Source: Bacillota bacterium (GTDB lineage Bacteria; Bacillota; Clostridia; Lachnospirales; Lachnospiraceae). From it: 64,000 nt of DNA. Every line of letters starts with the position of its first letter. Positions within the stretch are counted from its first letter, which is position 1. Below are positions 17,503 to 27,350 of the stretch, piece after piece. The DNA lies in the NCBI GenBank assembly GCA_023423045.1, contig JAFAGA010000008.1:62001-126000 (forward strand), in the 5' to 3' direction. The position numbers and the translations under genes are program-made. The notes under the pieces were generated by a model. It saw only the letters and a list, made by a program, of their open reading frames with translations, did not search any database and was not told the origin of the DNA.

Positions 17503-18870
17503 TTAAAACAGTTTCTTCAACAGCTTGAGGTGATTTTTGTACGGCGGATAACGCAGGGGAATATCCGGCCAGGCCATCTTTTTCATTACGCTCTTTTTGT
17601 GAGTAAAGGTATCAAAGCTGGCCTTCCCGTGATAGCCCCCCATACCGCTGTCACCCACACCTCCAAAGGGCATGTGGGGAGTTGCCAGATGCATCACCGT
17701 ATCATTAATACAGCCTCCGCCATAAGAAATAGATCCTATGATCTTTCTCTCATTCTCCTTCCTGGTGGTAAAGCAGTATAAAGCCAGGGGTTTGGGACGG
17801 CTGTTTATCATCCTTACCGCCTCCTCCAGATGTTCGAATTCCAGCACCGGAAGGATTGGTCCGAATATCTCCTCGGACATCACTGGACTGCCCCAGCTGA
17901 CTCCGTCAAGAACTGTAGGAGCTATTTGCCTTGACTCCCGGGAAAAGGTTCCCCCGATCACGATATTTTCTCCCTGGAGCAGATCCAGCAGCCGGTCAAA
18001 ATGCTTTTCATTGATTATTCTGGGATAGGTCGAGCTGCTGCAGGCATCCTCTCCATAGAACCGGCGGATGTATTCCTCCATCAAACTCAGAAGCCTGTGC
18101 TTCACACTCCGGTGAACCAGAAGATAGTCCGGCGCAACACAGGTCTGCCCCGCATTGAGATACTTTCCCCATACAATTCTGCGGGCGGCCAGCTTCAGGT
18201 TTGCCGTCTCATCCACAATACAAGGACTCTTTCCTCCCAGCTCCAGGGTTACCGGGGTCAAATTCCGGGCTGCCGCCTCCATTACCGTCCTGCCGACGGT
18301 GACACTCCCCGTGAAGAAGATATAATCGAAGCTCTGCTCCAGCAGGGACAGATTCGCCTCCCTTCCTCCCTGAACAACCGCAACATATCTCTCCGGGAAC
18401 ACCTCCGCAAGGATTTGCTCCATCACCAATGAGGTGTTCGGTGACAGATTGGAGGGCTTAACCACCGCACAGTTGCCTGCCGCAAGAGCTCCTACCAACG
18501 GAGAGAATGTCAGCTGAAAGGGATAATTCCAGGGAGACATAATCAGGACTACGCCATAGGGCTCAGCATATACCCTGTTGAGCGAAGGAAAATTAGCTAT
18601 GGTTCCCGGCACGGTCCGGGGCTTCGCCCAGGTTTTCAGATGTCTGAGCGCATGGCCAATCTCCTCCAGCACCATTCCGATTTCCGTTGCATAGGCCACA
18701 AAAGCCGGCTTGTTCAAATCCTCTTTAAGCGCCTCCAATATATCCTCTTCATGCCTGCGTATGGATTGCTCTAATTTTCTTAAGCAGAACAGCCGGTACT
18801 GGATATTTCTTGTTCTTTCCTGCTGATAGAATTCTTTCTGTTTTCTTAATATTGTTCTAATATCTGACAT
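17503..18870 (-). CDS. Aldehyde dehydrogenase (class 3-like)
   Basis: This 455-residue NAD(P)-dependent enzyme oxidises aldehydes to acids. MSPWNYPFQL near residue 110, the FFTGSVTVG nucleotide loop, the general-base glutamate in LELGGKSP and the catalytic cysteine in NAGQTCVAP are all intact. The short length, without the N-terminal extension, fits the class 3 or YwdH-like group that acts on long-chain or aromatic aldehydes. No signal peptide is seen. It has its own terminator and no metabolic neighbours that fix the substrate. Confidence 0.92.
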   Translation of the reverse strand: MSDIRTILRKQKEFYQQERTRNIQYRLFCLRKLEQSIRRHEEDILEALKEDLNKPAFVAYATEIGMVLEEIGHALRHLKTWAKPRTVPGTIANFPSLNRVYAEPYGVVLIMSPWNYPFQLTFSPLVGALAAGNCAVVKPSNLSPNTSLVMEQILAEVFPERYVAVVQGGREANLSLLEQSFDYIFFTGSVTVGRTVMEAAARNLTPVTLELGGKSPCIVDETANLKLAARRIVWGKYLNAGQTCVAPDYLLVHRSVKHRLLSLMEEYIRRFYGEDACSSSTYPRIINEKHFDRLLDLLQGENIVIGGTFSRESRQIAPTVLDGVSWGSPVMSEEIFGPILPVLEFEHLEEAVRMINSRPKPLALYCFTTRKENERKIIGSISYGGGCINDTVMHLATPHMPFGGVGDSGMGGYHGKASFDTFTHKKSVMKKMAWPDIPLRYPPYKNHLKLLKKLF

Positions 18871-19082
18871 TGCTCAACCTTCTTCCTAAGCTATTTTTAT
18901 GATCTCAGATGTATATATATCCTACTATTTTTATACAAGTCTGCTTCTTTCATCTATTGTAATATTTTCCATACACCTTTTCAATCCTATTCAAGCAAAT
19001 GCAATAAAAACCGGCAGATTACATTCATATGCAATCCACCGGTTCATCCTATCAGCATTATATTATTTTACCTTTCCCGGGA

Positions 19083-19538
19083 TTACCTGAACTTTCTGCC
19101 CTCAGACAATTTCTCCATGGATTTATGAATACGCTCCCTGCGTGTTTCCTCTTTTTTCGCACTGGTAATCCACTGAATGTATTCTCTTTTGCCGGTATAG
19201 GAGAGCTTCTCGTAGGTTTCCAAGGCGGGCAGATTACACTGCAGGGCTTCCATAAAATCAGCGGGAACCTCCACACTTCGCTCCTCTTCATCCTTTTTGA
19301 CCGTAACCTTCACGGTCTCACCGGGCTCCTTACCAATCTTCCTGCGAATCTCCTGGGTCATCCCCAGCAGGTAGCATCCGCCCATACGAACAAGAGAACC
19401 CCGGTATTCCACTCCGTCAAAGGTAGCCACTACCTTCACTCTCTTGGCCCCAAATACTCTTTCTACATCAAAGGGCGGCTCTACATAGGCGCCGTTGACA
19501 CCTTCCGCCTTCTTAATTACAGCTTCAAATTCCTGCAC
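19083..19538 (-). CDS. DUF1905/YdeI-type protein
   Basis: This 151-residue protein has an N-terminal DUF1905 beta-barrel-like half (RVKVVATFDGVEYRGSL, GCYLLGMTQEIRRKIGKEPG). Its C-terminal half is of the YdeI/bacteriocin-protection type (SYTGKREYIQWITSAKKEETR). Members are small soluble proteins of unclear function. The start is a GTG at 19538 with an AGGAGG site upstream. It lies 17 bp downstream of the lytic transglycosylase gene and is probably co-transcribed with it. Confidence 0.85.
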   Translation of the reverse strand: MQEFEAVIKKAEGVNGAYVEPPFDVERVFGAKRVKVVATFDGVEYRGSLVRMGGCYLLGMTQEIRRKIGKEPGETVKVTVKKDEEERSVEVPADFMEALQCNLPALETYEKLSYTGKREYIQWITSAKKEETRRERIHKSMEKLSEGRKFR

Positions 19539-19555
19539 CCTGCTTCATCCTCCTG

Positions 19556-20350
19556 TCAGATGAATTTCTGCTCCCTTAATAAATTCATCACGGGAACATT
19601 GTAAGCGATGTCTTTCGAATACCCATTGTATGCTTCTTCCCTCTGCTCCTTCGCTTCATCATTCTCCTTCAGGAACAAATCCAGAAACTTCAGGTAGTCA
19701 TCATAGGAGAACAGGGCTTCCAAACTCCCCACGCCGCCATCCTCTCTCATGCTCTGAGCAATCAGGAAGGCATAATTATTCTGAACCGGCGCTGGGGCGG
19801 CCACGGCTGCCTTACGTCCTGCTGTCTCCCGGCTGCCTGTGCTTACCATGGCTCCGTTGGTATCCGTACCCTGTCCGATATAGTTCATCACTTTTTTAAC
19901 ATAATTCTGTGTCTCTTCAAAAGGAGGGATCCCTCCGTATTTTGCCACATTATTACTTCCGGCATTGTAGGCGGCCAGCGCCAGTTTTGTATTTCCATCA
20001 TATTTTTTCAGAAGTTCCGAGATATACTTTGCTCCGCCCATAACATTCTGCTCCGCATCAAAGGAATCAGTTACTCCCAGATATTTTGCAGTAGCAGGCA
20101 TCAGCTGCATCACTCCCTGTGCTCCACAGCGGGACACTGCCTTGGGATTGAAATCAGACTCGGCTTTCCCGATTGCTTTTAAGAGATTGACCGATACATT
20201 ATGTTTTACTGATGCTTTTTGAAATATCTCATCCAGGGATTTTGTTTCTCCCAAAAAGGATGCAAACTCTGAATTCTCTCCGCTCTTTTTGATCACACCT
20301 ACGTTCTGGTTTTGGTTCTCAACTTTGGTAATTCCGTTAATTTCAGCCAT
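19556..20350 (-). CDS. Lytic transglycosylase (SLT domain)
   Basis: The 264-residue protein contains a slt-type domain at about residues 45-155: the catalytic glutamate lies in IGKAESDFNPKA, followed by GAQGVMQLMPATA and ALAAYNAGSNNVAKYGG. There is no N-terminal signal peptide, so export by a flagellar or other non-Sec route, or action during sporulation, must be considered. The ATG at 20350 has GAGGTG upstream and is preferred to the one four codons earlier. Peptidoglycan cleavage is expected. Confidence 0.9.
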   Translation of the reverse strand: MAEINGITKVENQNQNVGVIKKSGENSEFASFLGETKSLDEIFQKASVKHNVSVNLLKAIGKAESDFNPKAVSRCGAQGVMQLMPATAKYLGVTDSFDAEQNVMGGAKYISELLKKYDGNTKLALAAYNAGSNNVAKYGGIPPFEETQNYVKKVMNYIGQGTDTNGAMVSTGSRETAGRKAAVAAPAPVQNNYAFLIAQSMREDGGVGSLEALFSYDDYLKFLDLFLKENDEAKEQREEAYNGYSKDIAYNVPVMNLLREQKFI

Positions 20351-20362
20351 TGTACACCTCAA

Positions 20363-20568
20363 TAACGCTGCAAAGTACAGCCTGTATTATTATAATTAAT
20401 AAAAGTAACCTGCTTGTAATACTCACATTATAATCATTTTAAGCTATTTTCCAATATTAATCAACATCAACCGCTAATTTAGTTATTTTTTATCATATCC
20501 CCTTACTTTTATGCGGGATGCGGCAGGCCAAACTGTAACGTAACTTCTTATTTCTTTATGGCAGGCAC
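20363..20568. other. AT-rich intergenic stretch with no visible gene
   Basis: Between the divergent transglycosylase and flavodiiron genes the sequence is AT-rich and has no coding-like frame, long repeat or strong hairpin. It probably holds the transglycosylase promoter, but I see no convincing -35/-10 pair on the minus strand. Confidence 0.5.
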
Positions 20569-20598
20569 TTGTCTTTTGAGAACATTATGTAGTACAAT
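20569..20598 (+). promoter_or_regulatory. Promoter of the flavodiiron gene
   Basis: TTGTCT (20569-20574), an 18-nt spacer and TACAAT (20593-20598). The leader to the start codon is about 110 nt and shows no obvious riboswitch. Confidence 0.55.
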
Positions 20599-20716
20599 AA
20601 GGATAATGTAATTTTCTAATCCCATAATTAAGCAGGCTTGATCATGAACAGAGTCCGTAAAGGGATTTTTTAATTTTTATATAACAAATAAAAATATATT
20701 ATCAGGAGGTTGTACT

Positions 20717-21934
20717 ATGTATTGTGTTCAAGAAATTACGCCTAAGGTATTTTGGGTTGGAGGCAGCGACAGACGCTTAGCGCTGTTTGAGAATATGTTT
20801 CCCCTTCCGAACGGTGTGGCATATAATTCCTATCTTATTATGGATGATAAAACTGCGCTTATTGATACTGTCGACCGCTCCATCAGTGATCTGTATCTTG
20901 AGAACGTAACTCATGTTCTGGGAGGAAGGAACCTGGACTACCTGGTTATTAACCATATGGAACCGGACCATTGTGCCAATATCGAAGAGATAGCCAGGCG
21001 CTATCCGCAGGTTAAAATTATCGGCAATAAGAAGACCTTCCAATTTCTCGAGCAATTCTATAAGATGGATCTGAAAGCAAATTATCTGGAGGTCAGGGAA
21101 GGCGAAGAACTGGCACTGGGCAGCAATGTCCTCCGCTTCTACATGGCTCCCATGGTTCATTGGCCCGAAGTAATGGTAACCTATGAGGTAAGTCAGGGAA
21201 TTCTGTTCTCGGCAGATGCCTTTGGCTCCTTCGGTGCTTTTGCCGGCAATCTATTTTCCGACGAGGTGGACGAGAAGGATATGGATGAAGCAAGACGGTA
21301 TTATTCCAACATCGTAGGACGTTATGGCGCCCAGGTTCAGGCATTGTTCAAGAAGCTTGACGGTATAGAGATTAATCTGATCTGTTCCCTGCACGGACTG
21401 ATCTGGCGCAATCAGGATATTCCCTTCATACTGGACAAGTATGACAAATGGAGCCGCTATGAACCGGAGAAAAAGGGTGTTGTACTGGTCTACGCTTCCA
21501 TGTACGGCAATACCGAGAATGTGATGAATGTGCTGGCTAACAAGCTTGCGCTGCGTGGAATTCGGGATATGAAGATGTATGATGTCTCCAAGACCCACTC
21601 CTCCTTCATCATCTCCGATTTGTGGAAATACAGTCATGCGGTATTTGCCTCCCCTACTTATAATATGCATTTATACTTTGTTATGGATGCGCTGTTGAAG
21701 GATATTCAGGTTCTCGGCCTGAAAAACCGGAAAGTGTCCGTCATCGGAAACCATTCCTGGGCCAGTGCCGCAATGAAATCCATGAAGGAGCATCTGGAGT
21801 CTATGAACGGGATTGAGCTTATCGGAACCCCTATGGATGTGCGCTCTTCCCTTAAGGAGGAACAGATTCCGGATTTGGATGCCCTGGCTGATGCCATCTA
21901 TGAATCCTGGTACGGGGAAGCTGCCCAGGAATAA
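20717..21934 (+). CDS. Flavodiiron protein (FprA/A-type flavoprotein)
   Basis: This 405-residue cytosolic protein reduces oxygen to water, or nitric oxide to nitrous oxide, in anaerobes. The N-terminal metallo-beta-lactamase-like half carries the diiron ligands in HMEPDH (near residue 79), MVHWPEVM and the later SLHGLIWR histidine. The C-terminal flavodoxin domain starts near residue 255 with YASMYGNTENVM, which binds FMN. No rubredoxin domain is fused, so an external donor is needed. Length is typical. GGAGG precedes the ATG, and a terminator follows. Confidence 0.95.
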   Translation: MYCVQEITPKVFWVGGSDRRLALFENMFPLPNGVAYNSYLIMDDKTALIDTVDRSISDLYLENVTHVLGGRNLDYLVINHMEPDHCANIEEIARRYPQVKIIGNKKTFQFLEQFYKMDLKANYLEVREGEELALGSNVLRFYMAPMVHWPEVMVTYEVSQGILFSADAFGSFGAFAGNLFSDEVDEKDMDEARRYYSNIVGRYGAQVQALFKKLDGIEINLICSLHGLIWRNQDIPFILDKYDKWSRYEPEKKGVVLVYASMYGNTENVMNVLANKLALRGIRDMKMYDVSKTHSSFIISDLWKYSHAVFASPTYNMHLYFVMDALLKDIQVLGLKNRKVSVIGNHSWASAAMKSMKEHLESMNGIELIGTPMDVRSSLKEEQIPDLDALADAIYESWYGEAAQE

Positions 21935-21963
21935 AAGGGTAAGATGTAATAGATATAACATGG

Positions 21964-22010
21964 ACAAGAACCATGGATGGGAATTAATTTCCCTGTCCAT
22001 GGTTCTTGTT
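21964..22010. terminator. Terminator between the flavodiiron and acetyltransferase genes
   Basis: ACAAGAACCATGGA pairs with TCCATGGTTCTTGT across a 19-base loop, just after the flavodiiron stop and touching the end of the convergent acetyltransferase gene. It probably works for both. Confidence 0.7.
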
Positions 22011-22496
22011 CTAATACTTTTTCTCTAGCTGTATCTCAAATTCCAATTCATGCTTTATCGGAATCCCGTCCTCTCCGATCATGGGAATCTCAGGCTTCAT
22101 CCTCCTGGATTCCAAGATTGCATTGATATGAACCGCAATCAGCTCAAACCCTTTTCTCTGGTAGAAGCGTATGGCATTGGTATTGTCATTGGTTGTAATC
22201 AGCCAAAGCCTTTGGCAGCCCGCTTCCTTTGCCGTCTGAAGCATCACTTTCACCATAAGAGTTCCCACCCCGCGGTTCATAAGAAAGCTGTTGAAAGTTA
22301 CGATTTCGCAGGCTCCTTCCTCCATATGATAGGTTACAATACCGGCGATCCGCTCTTCCTCAATTGCAACAAACCCAGGCAATTCTGTGGTATCGATGGC
22401 TCTTCCTCTGGATATCACCGGAGGGCAGCTCCATTCTTCTTTCAGTCTGTAATTTACTTCCTCACGGTATTGTTCATTGATTGGGATTATCCTCAT
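22011..22496 (-). CDS. GNAT-family N-acetyltransferase
   Basis: The 161-residue protein has the acetyl-CoA pyrophosphate loop NRGVGTLMV near residue 75 and the later NDNTNAIRFYQRKGFE motif, both typical of GNAT enzymes. The acceptor substrate is not predictable. It begins 36 bp after the multicopper oxidase stop on the same strand, so the two may be co-transcribed. A C-terminal extension of about 40 residues ends in a charged tail. Confidence 0.88.
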   Translation of the reverse strand: MRIIPINEQYREEVNYRLKEEWSCPPVISRGRAIDTTELPGFVAIEEERIAGIVTYHMEEGACEIVTFNSFLMNRGVGTLMVKVMLQTAKEAGCQRLWLITTNDNTNAIRFYQRKGFELIAVHINAILESRRMKPEIPMIGEDGIPIKHELEFEIQLEKKY

Positions 22497-22532
22497 TTCT
22501 CCTCCGTTCCTGCGCCTACTCCTGCGCTTTTC

Positions 22533-24152
22533 TTATCCATTATTCTCCACTACAATCAGCGGTCTCATCATATCATAGTCCTCGTGCTCCAGAATATGGC
22601 AGTGCCATACATAATTGCCGCAATGCTCCTTAAAATGCATCACAATGGAAGTCACTTGCCCCGGATCTGTCCTTACCACATCCTTCGGGCCTTTTTCGTA
22701 GGGCAGCGGAGGCGTTAAGTTCTCCATCCGGAACCTATAATTCCCCTCTTCGTCAAAATCTTCCTCGGTAAATTCCTTCCTCCCCAGGATATCAAAATGC
22801 ACCAGGTGCAGATGAACCGGATGTGGAAATGCAAAATGATTCACCAGATGCCATATCTCGATGGTGTCCACCTTTGGCTTCTCTGTCGCAGGCGCATCCC
22901 AACCCAATCCGTTCAGCAGATGCATAACCCTCCCGTAATGATCCGTTGTTTCATCCAAATGCAGTGTCCTCTCCCTAACCGCCAGCTCCGGGCGTATTCC
23001 ATGATGAGGCATCAGCTCCATGGGGATGTCACTTTTATCCGGCCGGGATAAGGTATGCCCGACTCTGAATTGCAGAACTTGATCCATCCCCGGACCGGGA
23101 GGTCCCTGAGCGATGTTTTGCAGAATGATTTCCTCTCCCTTATAGTTTGAGAAGTCAATAATCAAATCTATTCTCTCGGCAGGCTCCAGGATAAAGGAAT
23201 CGATTTCCTGGGTATGGTTCATTAACCCCATATCCGTGCCTATTTGATGGAATACCTCACCATTGCTTAGTTTCAGCTCATAAGCCCGCAGATTTGACCC
23301 GTTCAATATCCGGAACCGGTATTTGCGCGGTTCCACCTCCAGGTACGGCCAGAGCTTTCCATTAACCACAATCGTATTGCCCAGGAAGAAAGACGGGGTG
23401 GATGGTACAGGCTGCTCTACGGGCGGTGTGGCATTATCCGGATAATACAGGGAACCGTCGCTGTTAAACTGTTTATCCTGTATCAAAATCGGGATCTCAT
23501 AATGCCCCTTCGGAAGATTAAGCCTGGCCTCCAATGCATCCCTGATCAGATAAAAGCCGGCCAGTCCCGCATAAACATTCAGTCTGGTAATCCCCATGGC
23601 ATGATCATGATACCATAGGGTACATCCTGCTTGATGATTCGTATATTCGTATACAGCCCTGGAATATTTCGGACCCGTATATTTATTATCTCTTGTAAAC
23701 CAGGCTTCCGGATGTCCATCACTGTCGTCCTTCACGTTAGCGCCGTGAAGATGGACCACCGTTCTGACCTCCGGGGTGTCCGCCGTTCCGTGGAGCGTGC
23801 GGTCCACCGGAAGAAGATGCCTTGAGGGCAGTCTGTTCTCCCATCTTACTTTGACTGTTGTATCCTTCTCTACCTCAATAGTCGGACCCGGGTAGGTGCC
23901 ATTATACCCCCAGACGGCAGTCGAGGGAAAATACCGATGGAACCGGTGCCTTGCTTCCGTCATTATCATATGGTAATACCGGATACCCGCGCAATCAGCC
24001 TCACGCATTGACAGCGGTTCCGCTTTCTCCGGAATGGGCAGGGGATCCACATATCTGGGTATTGTTGCCGGGTCCGAGGGATCCACCTTGTTTCTGCTCT
24101 CCTCCTGCGGCATCGGCTGCTGCGGATTCCAGTATATATAATTTCTTTTCAT
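22533..24152 (-). CDS. Multicopper oxidase, CotA/laccase-like
   Basis: This protein of about 539 residues has all four copper-ligand blocks: HLHGANV, WYHDHAMG, HPVHLHLVHFD and HCHILEHEDYDMM. The last includes the type 1 cysteine-free pair HCH and a Met axial-ligand position. No signal peptide is present, as in the Bacillus spore-coat laccase CotA, so a spore-coat location is inferred rather than export. The ATG at 24152 has GAGGTGATAAC upstream; the longer frame to 24206 lacks a site. Oxidation of phenols, bilirubin-like compounds or metals with O2 is the family activity. Confidence 0.9.
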   Translation of the reverse strand: MKRNYIYWNPQQPMPQEESRNKVDPSDPATIPRYVDPLPIPEKAEPLSMREADCAGIRYYHMIMTEARHRFHRYFPSTAVWGYNGTYPGPTIEVEKDTTVKVRWENRLPSRHLLPVDRTLHGTADTPEVRTVVHLHGANVKDDSDGHPEAWFTRDNKYTGPKYSRAVYEYTNHQAGCTLWYHDHAMGITRLNVYAGLAGFYLIRDALEARLNLPKGHYEIPILIQDKQFNSDGSLYYPDNATPPVEQPVPSTPSFFLGNTIVVNGKLWPYLEVEPRKYRFRILNGSNLRAYELKLSNGEVFHQIGTDMGLMNHTQEIDSFILEPAERIDLIIDFSNYKGEEIILQNIAQGPPGPGMDQVLQFRVGHTLSRPDKSDIPMELMPHHGIRPELAVRERTLHLDETTDHYGRVMHLLNGLGWDAPATEKPKVDTIEIWHLVNHFAFPHPVHLHLVHFDILGRKEFTEEDFDEEGNYRFRMENLTPPLPYEKGPKDVVRTDPGQVTSIVMHFKEHCGNYVWHCHILEHEDYDMMRPLIVVENNG

Positions 24153-24310
24153 GTTATCACCTCTATATTCATATATCATTCGCTTCGATCGAATTTCTTC
24201 TCTCACAATAATATATGAAATCTCTGTTAATTAGTGTCATATTCTGTAGAATATAGAGGTTTATTGTCATTGTGCTTTTGCCGGATAAGGCTTCCGTCAT
24301 ATTCCTTTTC

Positions 24311-25837
24311 TTACAGCACCAGGTTAACCTGATTTCTCCCCTTTTCCTTTGATTCATACAATGCCTGGTCCACACGCTTGAGCACCTCGGAATAACCCGC
24401 ATCCGTCTCCTTGAAATAGGAGAAACCGGCGGACAAGGTCGGAGTGATGATTGCTTTCTCTGTGGGTATTTGCAGGGAGGATACTACGGAGCATATTTTA
24501 TTTCCGAATTTCAGAGCATTACTTTCCTGCAGCCCGTAAACTATAATAATGAACTCATCCCCTCCCCAGCGGATCAGCTTATCGGAGCTGCGGATTGCCC
24601 TATAAATCGCTTTGACAATCTCGATCAGGACTCTGTCTCCTACCGCATGACCGTAGGTGTCATTGATGCGTTTGAAATGATCAATATCAAACATCATGAT
24701 TCCTGAGTTAGGGCCGTTCTCTTTATAGTCCTCAAATGCATGAATCAAATCCGTTGTTCCGCTTCTGCGGCTGCCCGCCTTTGTGAGAGTATCCTGGTTT
24801 ACTTCTGTTTCCAGCATCTTTTTTGAATGCCGGTAATACTTCTTTTCAATTAGTAAGACCAGAACATAACTCACAACCAGTATAATAACAAAAATCATCA
24901 CCAATTCCAGCGTAAGCCTGGATACGAGATCCCTGCTCTCCCGATTCGTCTGATTTACACTAACCTCGAGATCCTTCTGATAGACTCCCATTGCTATAAC
25001 CCAGTCAAATCTCTTATACAGCTTGGCATAGGCTAATTTCTCAGAGTTCTCATCACTCTCCAGCTCTTTGAAATAGTATGAGAAAAACAGCTCACCGGAT
25101 TGCTTGATGCCTTCCAATTCTGTCAGATAGGGATAGTTCCCTTTGACATCGGACATGTCCGTGGACAGATACATTCCCTCCGTATCCGGAAGATTTGGAT
25201 GTACCCGCCGGATTGCATAATTCTCACCGCCTTCATAATTCAGTATCTCATTCACCCATAGATAGGTATCATCATTAAATCGGAGCGCTCTGATAGAATT
25301 GGCCATCTCGTATTTTACAAGCTCGTTAAGATAGCTGTTGCTGATACCGTATACGGCAACCTCATTCTCCCGAATAATAATCCGGTAAGAGGAAAGAGTT
25401 GATTTAATATTCGCGAGGGTATCTTCCCAAGCCTCTTCGGCAAGTTGGTCGGTATCATAGACCGCTTCATCCTCCTTCCTATCCCAGAGAAGCACCGTCC
25501 AAAAATCATAATTCGCATTCTTTTGGAAGAAATCCAGGAAGGAGCTCTGAAAATCCGGACTGTTTTCCGGTGCCTTCAGATTAAGAATAACCTCCGCATT
25601 TGCAACCATCCTGTCCACATATTTGGTTTTAATCTCAATTTCAGAATCTATTTCAGAGATCAGATTGTTTACTGTCCCTTTTAGGAAGTCCTTTTTCAGG
25701 TTGAGAACGGTTTCCTGCGTCTTATCCATATATATGTCACTGACTCTATTGATGGAGGATAGAAAAAAATTGATCATAATCAGGAATATCACACTGGTTA
25801 TCGCCACTGATACGAATACATAATTACGTTTCATCAT
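24311..25837 (-). CDS. Membrane diguanylate cyclase with extracellular Cache-like sensor
   Basis: The protein has an N-terminal membrane helix (residues about 8-30), an extracellular sensor of about 270 residues (with YLWVNEILNYEGGENYAIRR and LAYAKLYKRFDWVIAMGVY, typical of Cache folds), a second helix near residue 310 and a GGDEF domain. The active site is RWGGDEF, and RSSD five residues before it is a product-inhibition site. It should make c-di-GMP in response to a small extracellular ligand. The ATG at 25837 has GGGAGGTG. Confidence 0.9.
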   Translation of the reverse strand: MMKRNYVFVSVAITSVIFLIMINFFLSSINRVSDIYMDKTQETVLNLKKDFLKGTVNNLISEIDSEIEIKTKYVDRMVANAEVILNLKAPENSPDFQSSFLDFFQKNANYDFWTVLLWDRKEDEAVYDTDQLAEEAWEDTLANIKSTLSSYRIIIRENEVAVYGISNSYLNELVKYEMANSIRALRFNDDTYLWVNEILNYEGGENYAIRRVHPNLPDTEGMYLSTDMSDVKGNYPYLTELEGIKQSGELFFSYYFKELESDENSEKLAYAKLYKRFDWVIAMGVYQKDLEVSVNQTNRESRDLVSRLTLELVMIFVIILVVSYVLVLLIEKKYYRHSKKMLETEVNQDTLTKAGSRRSGTTDLIHAFEDYKENGPNSGIMMFDIDHFKRINDTYGHAVGDRVLIEIVKAIYRAIRSSDKLIRWGGDEFIIIVYGLQESNALKFGNKICSVVSSLQIPTEKAIITPTLSAGFSYFKETDAGYSEVLKRVDQALYESKEKGRNQVNLVL

Positions 25838-25967
25838 ACCAACACCTCCCACTCATATGTACTTTACCCAATAAGAGCTGATTTTGCTTGATCAGCGATT
25901 TTCTTAAGTATAGTACGAAATACCCATTTTGTAAAGACAAACACAGAAGCTTTGCCTTCGATTCGTT

Positions 25968-26001
25968 AAGGTTCGGCCCAGAATATCATGGGCCGAACCT
26001 T
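25968..26001. terminator. Hairpin after the glycosyltransferase gene
   Basis: A perfect 13-bp stem (AAGGTTCGGCCCA and its complement) with an eight-base loop lies 9 bp beyond the glycosyltransferase stop. It lacks a strong T run on the minus strand. Confidence 0.6.
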
Positions 26002-26009
26002 AATTCTCT

Positions 26010-27350
26010 TTATTCCGATTTGAGCATTTTTTTCAGCTGGTACTTAAATACCCATTGGGGGCTGTAGCGCTTACGGGCCTGCATTCTGGCCTGCACCACG
26101 GGATTTTGCCGCATTTCCCCGACAATCCTTTGTCCATGCTCCTCATAATATGCCATCTCACTGGGATAATAGCTTTCCGTGGTGAAGAATCCAAAATTGC
26201 TGGCATCCCAACGCATAAAATAAGCATGGAGGGTATCTCCCAGCTCCTTTAATGCCGGCACACATTCATTTAGGACCAGATAGTTCCCCATGGCCGCAGC
26301 CTCCAGGGCGGTCAGTCCGAAGGATTCCGAGACAGATGGGCAGATAAAAAGATTAGACAGTGAGAACAGCTCCAGTACTGAATCCCGTGTGATTCCCATT
26401 GGATAGCCGCAGTCGCTGGTGAATACCATATCCTCCCGGGCAAGCCCTGCGGAGCTTCCTGCTTCTATGATATATCTCTTATATTCCTTCATATCCGTAT
26501 CCATTGCTTCAAATTCGCAGAAAATAACCTTAACACTGTATTTGCTCACCCTTTTGATTGCTCCGGAAAGCATTGCAACCTTCTCAAATCTTTTTCCTGT
26601 TGTAAATCTGGCCGGATAGACTATGAGTAAATCCGGCGAAAGCAGATCTGTCCTGGTGTGAAGCTCCTTTATTTGATCGCTCATATGCCCGATGAGATCC
26701 AGAGTATTATTCAGCACCCTGCATTTTTTAAGCGGAACATGATATTGCCTGGAAAGCGAAGGCAGCCCGCATTCTGTCGGGTAAGTATATATTGTATTTT
26801 TCATGGGACTGTATCTGGCCGAATGGGGCCAGGATATCTCCTTATCATGCTGGGATTCATCGGGCAGGGAATGGGTTACTGCAATAAATCTGAGCTTAGG
26901 AAGCTTTCCGGCGGCATGCCTCACAGCAAGATTATGCAGAAGATGCCAGCCCTGATAATGAATGTCATGCATCATGCATACCTCCACATCTCTCAGCTTT
27001 TCTGCCATATCCTCTCCCACCGCCTCCGCTTCCCAAAGCAGCTCCGGATGAACCGGTGTATCCGGTGAACTGTAATCCCTCCAGTGAATCTGCTTTCCCA
27101 TGTACCGGTTGCACACCTTCGCCCATTCTATCCTGGGATCCAGATAAATCCCATGCTTTTCCGAATCCGGCAAATCCTCACACACCAGCAGCTTAACCTC
27201 GATTCCCGCCTCCAAAAGCATCCTGATGTGCTCGGCAACTACATTGACAAGGGAATATATTGTTGCCAACCCTCCGAACATCGTTAATATTCCAACCTTC
27301 ATATCCTTTCCCGTAACAGCCCATAGACCTGTGACGGACCATGAGCTCAT
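26010..27350 (-). CDS. GT4-like glycosyltransferase
   Basis: This protein of about 430-446 residues has a GT-B fold pattern: MKVGILTMFGG at the domain start, LLIVYPARFTTGKRFEKV in the middle, and the donor-site block FICPSVSESFGLTALEAAAMGNYLV near residue 345. A nucleotide sugar is the likely donor; the acceptor is unknown. The conserved fold starts at the ATG at 27302, but that codon has a poorly spaced site. The ATG at 27350 has AGGAAG at good spacing and adds 16 residues. I keep the longer form with doubt. Confidence 0.85.
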   Translation of the reverse strand: MSSWSVTGLWAVTGKDMKVGILTMFGGLATIYSLVNVVAEHIRMLLEAGIEVKLLVCEDLPDSEKHGIYLDPRIEWAKVCNRYMGKQIHWRDYSSPDTPVHPELLWEAEAVGEDMAEKLRDVEVCMMHDIHYQGWHLLHNLAVRHAAGKLPKLRFIAVTHSLPDESQHDKEISWPHSARYSPMKNTIYTYPTECGLPSLSRQYHVPLKKCRVLNNTLDLIGHMSDQIKELHTRTDLLSPDLLIVYPARFTTGKRFEKVAMLSGAIKRVSKYSVKVIFCEFEAMDTDMKEYKRYIIEAGSSAGLAREDMVFTSDCGYPMGITRDSVLELFSLSNLFICPSVSESFGLTALEAAAMGNYLVLNECVPALKELGDTLHAYFMRWDASNFGFFTTESYYPSEMAYYEEHGQRIVGEMRQNPVVQARMQARKRYSPQWVFKYQLKKMLKSE

